DNA from: Pseudobacter sp.
GTDB taxonomy: Bacteria > Bacteroidota > Bacteroidia > Chitinophagales > Chitinophagaceae
DNA length: 64,000 nt
Reading direction: 5' to 3'
Assembly (NCBI GenBank): GCA_017849455.1
Contig: JAFIGX010000003.1
Location: 558,001 to 622,000 of the forward strand
The notes beneath the pieces were generated by a model. That model did not search any database, was not told the origin of the DNA, and saw only the letters and a list, made by a program, of their open reading frames with translations. A program made the position numbers and the translations under genes. Shown piece after piece: positions 53,204-61,296 of this stretch (positions within the stretch are counted from its first letter, which is position 1; each line of letters begins with the position of its first letter).

Positions 53204-53884
53204 TTAGAAAATAAGGTTATTTGCTGGTTGTATTGAAGACCCAGTGATCTTCTCATTGATGATTGCCTGCTTTAATGACTCACTAATATAACAATCTGAG
53301 TTGAAGGTTCCAATTTCAAATAAGTCAAGAGATCTATCAAATGAAGGTGTAAGTGCTATTTTTTCAGCCCAAATAGGAACTAACTTACCAGGATTATCTG
53401 ATTTAAGCTTTTGCTCTTTTTGGATTAGCTCTTCATTCGAGGAAACATCCACATAGCCCAAATTCTTGCTAAAATTGTGATAGACAAAAAATGTCGATCT
53501 AGGATAATCCACAACATCAGTAAGGTTGCAAATAATATGCATCCAATAATAATTGTAGAACTGTTTTCTATGTTTGAGTTTTGCGGAATAAAATTTATGG
53601 GTAGGTAGGTTAAATTGCTCGAAAATGGATTTTAGTTTTTCACTTATAAGGAAGCCACCGTAAGTCACAGTCACACTCAAAAGATCTGTGAGGTTGGCTC
53701 TGGCATGAACGATAAAATAATCCAAATCAGGTTCATAATCCGGTAATTTTTGGTATTCTCTCGACAAAGCATGCACTGAATTGTGCGCTTTATAATTATA
53801 CCCCGGCTTCATCTTTTGTACTTGTGGAAACACCTGCCCCGTTTCAGGAGTGCCTGCGGCAGGTTTGAATATATAATATTGCAT
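53204..53884 (-). CDS. Putative immunity protein (Imm11/DUF1629-like), copy 1
   Basis: 226 residues, cytosolic. It resembles the Imm11/Imm43 groups by GGFLISEKLKSIFEQFNLPTHKFYSAKL near the middle and the conserved YYWMHIICNLTDVVDYPRSTFF; the family name is tentative. It lies head-on to the RHS toxin gene, 40 bases beyond its stop, so it has its own promoter. A second copy at 55458-56138 differs at about 38 of 226 positions by eye without gaps. Probably neutralises the AHH-like tip or a former tip of this toxin. Confidence 0.78.
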   Translation of the reverse strand: MQYYIFKPAAGTPETGQVFPQVQKMKPGYNYKAHNSVHALSREYQKLPDYEPDLDYFIVHARANLTDLLSVTVTYGGFLISEKLKSIFEQFNLPTHKFYSAKLKHRKQFYNYYWMHIICNLTDVVDYPRSTFFVYHNFSKNLGYVDVSSNEELIQKEQKLKSDNPGKLVPIWAEKIALTPSFDRSLDLFEIGTFNSDCYISESLKQAIINEKITGSSIQPANNLIF

Positions 53885-53980
53885 TTATTGGTAATTTGTG
53901 GCTAAATGATGGCAAAATAGTTTTAAAAGATAAGATAATCTTTCGAATATTGGATAGAACCGTAATAACACAATTCAGGA

Positions 53981-54367
53981 ATGAATAGAGAATTTTTCAA
54001 GTCTGACAGATATTTTACCTTTTTTGATTATTTAGTTAGTCACGGACAATTATTGCTTAGGTCTGATAAAATAAAAGGCTTCGATGTTAATATCGACATT
54101 ATTTTCTTTGGTACAACATATATCCAATTGGGCACTATGTTAAATGGTATAAAAATACGGTTGGCAGAAAAAAACGAAGCCATCTCGTACCAGTCTGTCA
54201 GTAAATATTTGAGTTATGAAGAAAATAACCTGTTTGAAATAGAAAGTGGCAATGAAAGATATTTTATCGCTGCTGCTTTTGTCAAGGTTTTTGAAAATAA
54301 CTTTGAATTCAATGAAACAAGTTTAAACTATGAAAATGCAGGTCGGGAAATAGCAGGAAGCAAATAG
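53981..54367 (+). CDS. Putative immunity protein, family not recognised
   Basis: 128 residues, acidic and AT-rich in coding (visibly unlike the chromosomal backbone). Segments: FFDYLVSHGQLLLRSDK, VNIDIIFFGTTYIQLGTML and KYLSYEENNLFEIES. No signal or membrane segment. It lies inside the immunity array after the antisense Imm11-like gene. After its stop the same frame continues open for 22 codons to 54436, one base before the Imm53-like gene, which might be a remnant. Immunity role is by context. Confidence 0.65.
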   Translation: MNREFFKSDRYFTFFDYLVSHGQLLLRSDKIKGFDVNIDIIFFGTTYIQLGTMLNGIKIRLAEKNEAISYQSVSKYLSYEENNLFEIESGNERYFIAAAFVKVFENNFEFNETSLNYENAGREIAGSK

Positions 54368-54437
54368 GAAAAGGATTTGTTTAAACTGAATTATAAAGCT
54401 GTTGCAAGTCCGTCTAAAAATCAATTAATGACCTAAA

Positions 54438-54743
54438 ATGACGACTAATATTTTATTCTGGATGCAGGAATGGTACACTAAGCAGTGTGATGGAGAATGG
54501 GAGCACCATTATGGAGTTGAAATAGATACCCTTGATAACCCAGGGTGGCATGTGGTTATAGATGTTGAATCCACCGAATTGTCGGATGTTAATTTTGACG
54601 GGTATACTATGGAAAACGGGAATGATGATTGGTATTTCATTGAAATGAAGAATAGACAATTTCGAGCAACTGGAGATCCAAGCAAATTGGAGTTTTTGTT
54701 GTCGAATTTTAAAGAAATAGTCGAGCAACATAAGAATAAGTGA
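54438..54743 (+). CDS. Imm53-family immunity protein
   Basis: 101 residues. The N-terminus FWMQEWYTKQCDGEWEHHYG followed by VEIDTLDNPGWHVVIDVEST is the signature of Imm53 (LQxWYxxQCxGxWEHxYG...TLDNPGW). It is a small cytosolic protein that protects against nuclease-type toxin tips of RHS or other polymorphic toxins. No intact matching toxin gene is in the window, so it is an orphan kept in the array. The end of the gene overlaps the open frame of the toxin-tip remnant. Confidence 0.88.
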   Translation: MTTNILFWMQEWYTKQCDGEWEHHYGVEIDTLDNPGWHVVIDVESTELSDVNFDGYTMENGNDDWYFIEMKNRQFRATGDPSKLEFLLSNFKEIVEQHKNK

Positions 54744-54996
54744 CTATAAAGAATGGAAATCGAGACTGTGCGGAGGCAAGAACTCCATAACTTTAAGAAC
54801 ACCTACAAAACAAATAAGATTTGACTTGGCTGGCAAATCACATGGAAACGTTAGTACCCCTCACATGCAAGTGTATAAGAAAAACTATTTCAATAATGTT
54901 CTTTTAAGTGTAACTCGCGCATCTAGCAAAGCTATACCGATGAAGCAACAAGAAATACGAATAATAAGAAAATATTTAGAAAAGTTTGGAAAATAA
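54721..54996 (+). pseudogene. Orphan C-terminal toxin tip, no start codon
   Basis: An open segment of 91 codons with no ATG before its conserved part, starting in the tail of the Imm53-like gene in another frame. It reads like a toxin C-terminus: WKSRLCGGKNSITLRTPTK, IRFDLAGKSHGNVSTPHMQ and a final helix QEIRIIRKYLEKFGK. From memory this resembles the polymorphic toxin type 24 group; the name is tentative. The stop at 54994-54996 is one base before the ATG of the next gene, the usual toxin tip-immunity spacing. It looks like a displaced tip that could recombine onto an RHS core. Confidence 0.65.
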
Positions 54997-54997
54997 T

Positions 54998-55378
54998 ATG
55001 ATACTAGCAGGATCAATCGAATTTTTTACGAATCTGGCTCAATATACTTATGATAATCAGTATTATGATTTTCATAACGATTACAATTTTAAGAGAATCT
55101 CGTTTGTTAACGGAATATTGTCTCTATACTTTCAAAAGATAACAGATGGGGTTTTATTGTCGTTAAAGTTCACCGAAGTTGAGATCACTAAGGAGATATT
55201 CTTCAATGTGAGTAAAATCGATAATTTAACAATAGATAATATATATAGGGGCAGGATAGAAAAGCAAGGTGTATTGATAGAAATCTCTCAAGAAAACAAA
55301 GCGTATTTTTATCTTGAATTTTATGAAGGTCAAGCATTAGAATTTTGGGCAATCAGTGTAGGGGTAGAAGAACTCTGA
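54998..55378 (+). CDS. Putative immunity protein paired with the orphan toxin tip
   Basis: 126 residues from ATG 54998 (MILAGSIEFFTNLAQYTYDN). It starts one base after the stop of the toxin-tip remnant, which strongly suggests it is its cognate immunity gene. Segments: YDFHNDYNFKRISFVNGILSLYFQK, LLSLKFTEVEITKEIFF, YFYLEFYEGQALEFWAIS. Beta-rich, cytosolic, AT-rich coding. Family not recognised. Confidence 0.7.
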   Translation: MILAGSIEFFTNLAQYTYDNQYYDFHNDYNFKRISFVNGILSLYFQKITDGVLLSLKFTEVEITKEIFFNVSKIDNLTIDNIYRGRIEKQGVLIEISQENKAYFYLEFYEGQALEFWAISVGVEEL

Positions 55379-55457
55379 GCTAGTAATAAAAAACTAGATT
55401 TTCATAGAAACGGAATAACTACCTGATGATGAATAATTCATTAGTGGGGCCTTCTCT

Positions 55458-56138
55458 TTAAAAAATGAGATTTTTTGCTGGATGCATAGAACATCCGGTT
55501 ATTTTTTCCTTTACAATCACATATTTTAATGACTCACTAATGTAATAATCTGAATTGAAGGTTCCGACTTCAAATAGGTCAAGAGTTTTATCAAATGAAG
55601 GGCCGAATGCTATTTTTTCGGCCCAAATCGTAACCAGCTTACCGGGGTTATCTGATTTAATTTTTTGTCTTTTTTGAATTAACTCTTCTTTTGAGGAGAT
55701 ATCCACATATCCAAGATTTTTGCTGTAATCGTGATAAACGAAAAAAGTTGATCTAGGATAATCCACGACATCTGCAAGATTGCTCATAATATGCATCCAA
55801 TAATAATCATAAAATTGTTTTTTATGTTGAATTTTTGCGGAAAAAAATTTATGAGTGGGCAGGTTAAATTGCTCGAAAATGGATTTTAGTTTTTCACTCA
55901 TAAGGAAGCCACCATGTGTTACAGCTACGCTTAAAAGATCTGTGAGCTTTGCTCTACTATGAACAATAAAGTAATCCAAATCAGGTTCATAATCCGGTAA
56001 TTTTTGATATTCTCTCGACAAAGCATGCACTGAATTGTGCGCTTTATAATTATATCCCGGCCTCATCTTTTGAACCTGTGGATACTCCTGTCCTGTTTCA
56101 GAAGTACCAGCGGCAGGTTTAAATATATAATATTGCAT
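55458..56138 (-). CDS. Putative immunity protein (Imm11/DUF1629-like), copy 2
   Basis: 226 residues, a close paralogue of 53204-53884 with the same length and no gaps. The similarity extends about 70 bases upstream of both genes (GATAATCTT...GAATATTGG is shared), so promoters were duplicated too. The two copies point the same way and bracket the plus-strand cassettes, making a direct repeat of about 0.75 kb. Differences cluster in the C-terminal half, as expected if the copies fit different tips. Confidence 0.78.
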   Translation of the reverse strand: MQYYIFKPAAGTSETGQEYPQVQKMRPGYNYKAHNSVHALSREYQKLPDYEPDLDYFIVHSRAKLTDLLSVAVTHGGFLMSEKLKSIFEQFNLPTHKFFSAKIQHKKQFYDYYWMHIMSNLADVVDYPRSTFFVYHDYSKNLGYVDISSKEELIQKRQKIKSDNPGKLVTIWAEKIAFGPSFDKTLDLFEVGTFNSDYYISESLKYVIVKEKITGCSMHPAKNLIF

Positions 56139-56243
56139 TTTAGTCGTTCTTTGTATCTAAGCGACAACAAAATAGTTCAAAAGATGAGATAATCTTCAGA
56201 ATATTGGCAATACCTATGCATATAAGTCCTATAAACCTTCGAT

Positions 56244-57080
56244 ATGAACAAAATTATCGGGCTCTTTTCTTTTCTGCTATTGCTGACCATCGGCACTGAT
56301 GTGCAATCCCTCCGCATCGCTTCTTACAACCTGCGCTATGATAACAAAGGTGGTAGCGGTAATCTCTGGATCGATCGCTACCCTGTTATCAGCGACCTGG
56401 TGCAATTCCATGATTTCGATATTTTCGGCACGCAGGAAGGTCTGCGCCACCAGCTCGATACGCTCAGCGCCAACCTGCCCGGCTATGCCTGGTACGGACT
56501 GGGCAGGGACGATGGGCAATCGAAAGGAGAACATTCCGCCATCTTCTACAAGAAGAATAGATTCAAACTATTGAATAAAGGTGATTTCTGGTTATCTGAA
56601 ACACCGGAAAAACCGGGGCCGGGATGGGATGCCAAACTCAACAGGATCTGCTCCTGGGTACAGTTACAAGATATGAAAAGCAGGAAGAGATTTTATTTCT
56701 TCAATGTTCACTACGATCATCAGGGCATGCAGGCCAGGCAGGAAAGCAGCAAGCTCATCCTTCAGAAAATAAAGGCCATTGCAGGAAAAGACCCTGTATT
56801 GCTCACCGGTGATTTCAACGGCGACCATGAAAGTCAGTGGTACCGGGCCATCGCCAATTCTGCCATTTTAAAAGATACCTACCGCCAGGCAAAGCGTCCC
56901 TATGTGAACAATGGTTCCTTCAATGGCTTTGGGAAAACGCTGGCCAATACCGGCATCATCGATCATATTTTCAACTCGCCGCAGTTCTCGGTAATCCGGT
57001 GGGGCGTGCTGACAGACAGCTATCACGGGAAGTTCCCTTCAGACCATTTTCCCGTTATGGCAGATGTGCAGTGGAAATGA
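56244..57080 (+). CDS. Exported endonuclease/exonuclease/phosphatase-family protein
   Basis: 278 residues with a Sec signal peptide (IIGLFSFLLLLTIGTDVQS). EEP fold motifs: RIASYNLRYDN, IFGTQEGLRHQ with the metal-binding Glu, GEHSAIFYKKNRF, NVHYDHQG, LLTGDFNGDHES and SDHFPVMADVQW with the catalytic Asp-His. In Bacteroidota such secreted members are phosphodiesterases or phosphatases of unknown substrate. GC content is back to the chromosomal level, so the toxin island ends before it. Confidence 0.92.
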   Translation: MNKIIGLFSFLLLLTIGTDVQSLRIASYNLRYDNKGGSGNLWIDRYPVISDLVQFHDFDIFGTQEGLRHQLDTLSANLPGYAWYGLGRDDGQSKGEHSAIFYKKNRFKLLNKGDFWLSETPEKPGPGWDAKLNRICSWVQLQDMKSRKRFYFFNVHYDHQGMQARQESSKLILQKIKAIAGKDPVLLTGDFNGDHESQWYRAIANSAILKDTYRQAKRPYVNNGSFNGFGKTLANTGIIDHIFNSPQFSVIRWGVLTDSYHGKFPSDHFPVMADVQWK

Positions 57081-57126
57081 GAGATGGGCATAACCTTTGC
57101 GGGCTGGATGAGTATAGACGAGCAGT

Positions 57127-57342
57127 ATGACGAACCAATTGCTCATATTGGGCGCTCCCTGGGAAGAGGTCAAAGAGATGATCAAGGAGCGCAATGTATA
57201 TCTCACAGAATCGGACCTGCGGTATGAGGAAGGCAGGGAATGGGAATTGCTTGAAAGGCTGTCTGCCAAAATGGGTCGTAGCATCGATGAAGTGAAAGCG
57301 TACATAGAAAGTATTTCCCATAACAGGGACATAGCTTCCTGA
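57127..57342 (+). CDS. CsbD-like small stress protein
   Basis: 71 residues. The arrangement PWEEVKEMIKERNVYLTESDL, RYEEGREWELLERLSAKMGRS and IDEVKAYIES matches the CsbD pattern (W..hK..h.e....LT..DL.h..G....L...h....G.s..eV). CsbD proteins are small helical proteins induced by stress; the mechanism is unknown. The similarity is weak in the first half. Convergent with the LLM oxidoreductase, 4 bases between stops. Confidence 0.68.
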   Translation: MTNQLLILGAPWEEVKEMIKERNVYLTESDLRYEEGREWELLERLSAKMGRSIDEVKAYIESISHNRDIAS

Positions 57343-57346
57343 AGTT

Positions 57347-58384
57347 TCAGCTATCGAGAGCAGCAGCCGTTGGTCGTTGCACATTCAATGCAAAGAGACC
57401 GGCCAGCAATTCATAACTGCGTAACCTGTCTTCAAAGTGGTCCGTAAACGTAGAGATCACCAATTCATTCACCCCGAAGGATTGGGCGAGACCGGTCATT
57501 TTTTCCCTGACGATATCGGGCGTACCGACGATGGTGCGGTTACGATTGAAAAGCACACGCTGCCATTCGCCCGGTGAATAATTGTATTTCCTGGCGATCT
57601 CATAACCAGGCTGTTCATTATAGTTCCCTTTTTCGAAGCTGAGAAGCCGATAGTCCATGATGGCCTGGACTTCCATTACTTTTTGTTCATCCTCTGAACA
57701 GAACGCGAAAATGCCTACACTTCCCGTTGGTTCACTGAATTGCCGGGATGACCTGAACCGTTGGCGATAAGCATCCATGGCAGATGGTCCACCCACCGGG
57801 TTGATGAACTGGGCATACGATAAAGCCAATCCGAAATGTGCTGCTACAAAAGCGCTTTCTCCACTGGAAGTGAGCATCCAGATAGCCGGCGCACTATCGA
57901 TGAAAGGCATTGCTCGCACTTTGCCATCAATATTGCCATCGGCAGGCGTATCGGTAAGAAATGCCTGGAGTGTGGCGATCTGTTGAATATATTCCTGTGG
58001 ATCGAATGTGTTGGTAGGGTTCAGCAATTGTGCCGTGAGGCGGTCGCCGCCTGGTGCGCGGCCGATGCCGAGGTCGATCCTGCCGGGATAGAGCCCTTCG
58101 AGCAGCCTGAAATTCTCCGCCACCTTCAAGGTGCTGTGGTTGGGCAGCATGATGCCTCCTGAACCAAAACGGATCTGTTCGGTCCCGGCGGCCAGTCGCG
58201 CGATCAACACTTCCGGCGCAGCACCGGCCAGTGTAGCGGTATTATGATGTTCGGAAACCCAGTAGCGCGTATAGCCCAGTTTGTCGGCCAGCCTGGCCAG
58301 TTGTATGGATTCCTGTAATGCTTCGAATGCATTACTTCCCCTCCGGATCGGTGTTTGGTCCAGTACACTTAATTGAAGTTGCAT
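57347..58384 (-). CDS. LLM-class (luciferase-like) flavin-dependent oxidoreductase
   Basis: 345 residues. Starts with LSVLDQTPIRRGSNAFEALQESI and RYWVSEHHNTATLAGAAPEVLIA, the hallmark of the MsnO8/YhbW-like LLM group. Further: QIRFGSGGIMLPNHSTLKVAENFRLLEGLYPGRIDLGIGRAPGGD and GTPDIVREKMTGLAQSFGVNELV. These FMN-dependent enzymes use a luciferase-type barrel; substrate unknown. Cytoplasmic, single gene. Confidence 0.94.
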   Translation of the reverse strand: MQLQLSVLDQTPIRRGSNAFEALQESIQLARLADKLGYTRYWVSEHHNTATLAGAAPEVLIARLAAGTEQIRFGSGGIMLPNHSTLKVAENFRLLEGLYPGRIDLGIGRAPGGDRLTAQLLNPTNTFDPQEYIQQIATLQAFLTDTPADGNIDGKVRAMPFIDSAPAIWMLTSSGESAFVAAHFGLALSYAQFINPVGGPSAMDAYRQRFRSSRQFSEPTGSVGIFAFCSEDEQKVMEVQAIMDYRLLSFEKGNYNEQPGYEIARKYNYSPGEWQRVLFNRNRTIVGTPDIVREKMTGLAQSFGVNELVISTFTDHFEDRLRSYELLAGLFALNVQRPTAAALDS

Positions 58385-58558
58385 AGTGGATCATAACAAC
58401 TTGCGCTGCCGAAAGTTCGGGCTTCGATTGTTAACGGGATAGAGGGCCTTCATTGCCAGTCTGTTACCATATTAGGAATTCTTTAGTAAACGCTGCAGGC
58501 CGTACCGCTTCTAATAATTGTAGAAGACAAGATTTGGAAACCAATAAAATGGACGTTT

Positions 58559-58735
58559 ATGAAAACAGTAATTGCAATTGTAACCCTGGCCCTGATCACG
58601 ATGACAGGCTTCGCCAGCTTCACCCTCTTCACGCAATCTTATTATTACATATCGGCATTGCTTACCGTTATCAGCTTTTTATCCGTAAGCCTGTGGATCA
58701 ACAGGATCAGCCGTGTTGGGTTAGCCAGGCATTAA
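58559..58735 (+). CDS. Small membrane protein (58 residues)
   Basis: The frame from ATG 58559 to TAA 58733-58735 encodes MKTVIAIVTLALITMTGFA (signal-like or first helix), a short SFTLFTQSYYY turn, then ISALLTVISFLSVSLW as a second helix and a basic end RISRVGLARH. A classic terminator follows 40 bases later on the same strand, which supports real transcription. A longer frame over the same bases (58453-58740) lacks protein character. Family not recognised. Confidence 0.62.
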   Translation: MKTVIAIVTLALITMTGFASFTLFTQSYYYISALLTVISFLSVSLWINRISRVGLARH

Positions 58736-58775
58736 AATAGTGTAGGTGTTTACGTTATAGTGAATGTTGTTGTAG

Positions 58776-58802
58776 ACCCTGCGATTATTCGCAGGGTTTT
58801 TT
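58776..58802 (+). terminator. Rho-independent terminator after the small membrane protein
   Basis: ACCCTGCGA and TCGCAGGGT form a perfect 9-bp GC-rich stem with the 4-base loop TTAT, followed by a run of six T. It is the clearest intrinsic terminator in the window and ends 14 bases before the stop of the convergent GLPGLI gene. Confidence 0.9.
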
Positions 58803-58815
58803 ATGTTTCGATCGT

Positions 58816-59628
58816 TCATGGGTGCGCTGTTCTCATCATACCACCATTTCTTTTCATCATTTCCTGCATGGAGGCTTCAAATTCTTTTTTGTATTGCTCG
58901 GCCGACATTTTTTTACCGCCGGTAGGCTCCTTGATGGCAGCGAGATTTACTTTGGGTGAGATATCGATTGCCTTTGTTACGATGGGCCCCATCTCGCGCA
59001 TCACGCTGGTTTCAAGGATAAGGCCGGGCAGTTGTCCCTGGTAATCCGGGCCTGCCGGTACCGGGATAGCAGGGGTGAACCATACCTCCACATTCACGGT
59101 GTCGGATTTCTCCACAGTTTTCATTTCACCATCAGCCATGGTAGGCCGCATCACTTTCACTATGCTTTGAGAGATGGCTTTCTGGCATGCATAACCAAGG
59201 ATGGTCTTTGTTTCACCGGTGAGTTTCCAGTTTTGTTTACGGATGCTGTCGCTCACGAGGTATTTTTTTCCCATGCTCTCTGATTTTGTCAGCTTGCGTT
59301 CCTCATTGAAATTATGGTATATGATGGCATCGGGCCCGTTGCCGCCGGCTGCAGAAAAGCGGACCGTCATGCCTGCGCGCGGGCCGCCCATTTCGGTTTC
59401 AGGTCTTTCCTCATCGATCGGTTGGCGGAGCGATTGATCGTTGCCGAACAGGAGCTCCATCTTATTGACTACTTCGGGCCGGTCGATCGTATGGCTTTCT
59501 CCATTGATCATGACAGTAGCTTTGCCGCCGCGCATGACCTGCTCATACACTACACGCCCTTCTTTTTGCTGGGCAACGATCATTCCGGCGATCAGCAGGA
59601 GGCAACAGGTTAACAAGGTCTGTTTCAT
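58816..59628 (-). CDS. GLPGLI-family exported protein
   Basis: 270 residues. Signal peptide MKQTLLTCCLLLIAGMIVAQ, then EGRVVYEQVMRG. The family signature occurs as GQLPGLILE near residue 205, with YACQKA earlier and AWFTP-like VWFTPAIPVPAGPDYQG. GLPGLI proteins are restricted to Bacteroidota, are exported, and have no known activity. The insertion of MRPTMADGEMKTVEKSD and the Met-rich end (MQEMMKRNGGMMRTAHP) are notable. It is divergent from the sensor kinase gene. Confidence 0.92.
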   Translation of the reverse strand: MKQTLLTCCLLLIAGMIVAQQKEGRVVYEQVMRGGKATVMINGESHTIDRPEVVNKMELLFGNDQSLRQPIDEERPETEMGGPRAGMTVRFSAAGGNGPDAIIYHNFNEERKLTKSESMGKKYLVSDSIRKQNWKLTGETKTILGYACQKAISQSIVKVMRPTMADGEMKTVEKSDTVNVEVWFTPAIPVPAGPDYQGQLPGLILETSVMREMGPIVTKAIDISPKVNLAAIKEPTGGKKMSAEQYKKEFEASMQEMMKRNGGMMRTAHP

Positions 59629-59754
59629 TTCCAGGTTGTTTTTCTCAAAGCTAGGAAAGCCGCTATCCAGGGGAGGTTAACACAACTTGCTTTAATGTTA
59701 ATTAAGGTTAATAGCCCTCCGGCGGTTCTGGTGAATCAGCTACTTTTGTGTAGT

Positions 59755-61296
59755 ATGACCAAGCGCAGGGTGAAAATATCCATCGTGTCGATGTTGCTGG
59801 CCATCCTGGCCGTAACAGGATTCCAGTGCTATTGGCTGGTCAAAAGCTATAAAGAAGAAGACCAGAACCTCCGGCTCCGTACGAATATCCTTTTCCGTGA
59901 AACAGTTTACCACCTTCAATCGGAGAAGCTACGGCTCGACTCTACCGTCCAGATCAGGTACGTGGCCAGTCCGGTCAGGGCTGGCGTATGGCGGACCCTG
60001 CAGGACCGGTACCGTGATTCTACCCTGCCGGCCGTGCCCCGTGGTGTGCTGACCATGGAGATGCCACCACGAAATGATACTGCGCATCAGCGTAAACCAT
60101 TACGAGCCTTCAGTACGATCAGCCTCAGCTCCCGGACCGACAGCGGCGGCGTACACTTCAAGGAAATGATGGTGAAGTATGATGATTCCCTGGCATTCAG
60201 AAAGTCGCGGAACAAATTCTATGTCGACGACAACGGTTTCGAGAAGACAGATATTTTCCGTATGCTTCGAAAAGTGGATTCCCTGCAGGATTCCATCAAG
60301 GTAACGGAGTTGTCCAAACGCTATTCCGATCTGCTTGGGAAAGAAAAGATCGAAATTCCGTTCGTCATTAACAAATCAACAGTTGTGGAGGAGAAAATAA
60401 TGGCTGGAATTCCAGACCCTCCCACCTCCAATGAAGTTGTATTGGGCTTCAATACACCCTATACGCTCCGGCTGGAATTGCAAAATACCACGGCCTACCT
60501 GCTGAAGAAGCTGTTGCCGCAGATCACGGTATCATTCGTGCTGGTTGGACTGACCATCTTTTCCTTCATACTGCTTTTGCGCAACCTGATGCAGCAGCGT
60601 AAGCTTACCCAGTTGAAAAATGACCTGATCAGCAATATCACCCATGAGCTGAAAACGCCCATTGCCACGGTCAGTGTGGCCATTGAAGCATTGAAGAGCT
60701 TCAATGCGCTGCATGATCCTGCTCGCACGAAAGAATACCTGGATATCTCGTCGAATGAACTGCAAAGGCTCTCGATGCTGGTAGACAAAGTGCTGAAGCT
60801 CTCGATGTTCGAGAAACACCAGGTGGAACTGCGGGAAGAGCCATTCAACCTGCAACAACTGGTAGAGGAAGTAGTGGCCAGCATGCGACTGCAATTCGAA
60901 AAATATCATGCCGAAGTAAGTGTGCAGGTGCAGGGAGATCATTTTGAGATCATGGCCGACAGGCTGCATATCACCAGCGTGATCTTCAACCTGCTCGACA
61001 ATGCGCTGAAGTACAGCAAAGAGGACCCTGCGATCCGGATAGAACTGAAAGAGCTGACCGATACCATCGAGCTCTGTGTGGCCGATAATGGCATCGGCAT
61101 CTCGCCCGAATACCAGACAAAGATCTTCGAAAAATTCTTCCGTGTACCTGCCGGCAATACACATAATGTAAAAGGATATGGTTTGGGATTGAGCTATGTG
61201 GCTTATGTGGTGCAACGCCATGATGGAAAGATCCAGGTAGAAAGCCAGCCAGGCGTGGGCAGTCGCTTTACCATCAAATTATCAAGTGCCTCATGA
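59755..61296 (+). CDS. Sensor histidine kinase (two-component, HisKA)
   Basis: 513 residues from ATG 59755 (MTKRRVKISIVSMLLAI). Membrane helices at about 9-31 and 260-285 enclose a periplasmic sensor of about 225 residues. HisKA: NDLISNITHELKTPIATV with His297. HATPase: NLLDNALKYSKEDP, DNGIGISPEYQTKIFEKFFR, GYGLGLSYV. It overlaps the response regulator by 4 bases (ATGA). A TACTTTTG -7 box at 59741-59748 ends only 6 bases before the ATG, suggesting a very short or absent leader. Confidence 0.95.
   Translation: MTKRRVKISIVSMLLAILAVTGFQCYWLVKSYKEEDQNLRLRTNILFRETVYHLQSEKLRLDSTVQIRYVASPVRAGVWRTLQDRYRDSTLPAVPRGVLTMEMPPRNDTAHQRKPLRAFSTISLSSRTDSGGVHFKEMMVKYDDSLAFRKSRNKFYVDDNGFEKTDIFRMLRKVDSLQDSIKVTELSKRYSDLLGKEKIEIPFVINKSTVVEEKIMAGIPDPPTSNEVVLGFNTPYTLRLELQNTTAYLLKKLLPQITVSFVLVGLTIFSFILLLRNLMQQRKLTQLKNDLISNITHELKTPIATVSVAIEALKSFNALHDPARTKEYLDISSNELQRLSMLVDKVLKLSMFEKHQVELREEPFNLQQLVEEVVASMRLQFEKYHAEVSVQVQGDHFEIMADRLHITSVIFNLLDNALKYSKEDPAIRIELKELTDTIELCVADNGIGISPEYQTKIFEKFFRVPAGNTHNVKGYGLGLSYVAYVVQRHDGKIQVESQPGVGSRFTIKLSSAS

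Noticed and set aside
58453..58740. 95-codon frame over the small membrane protein region
   Set aside because: Cys/His/Asp-rich mixed translation without structure, while the other frame gives two clean membrane helices.
59607..59622. AACAGGTTAACAAGG, identical to two units of the octamer hairpin
   Set aside because: It lies inside the GLPGLI signal peptide coding sequence with no partner arm or spacer, so it is chance or convergence.
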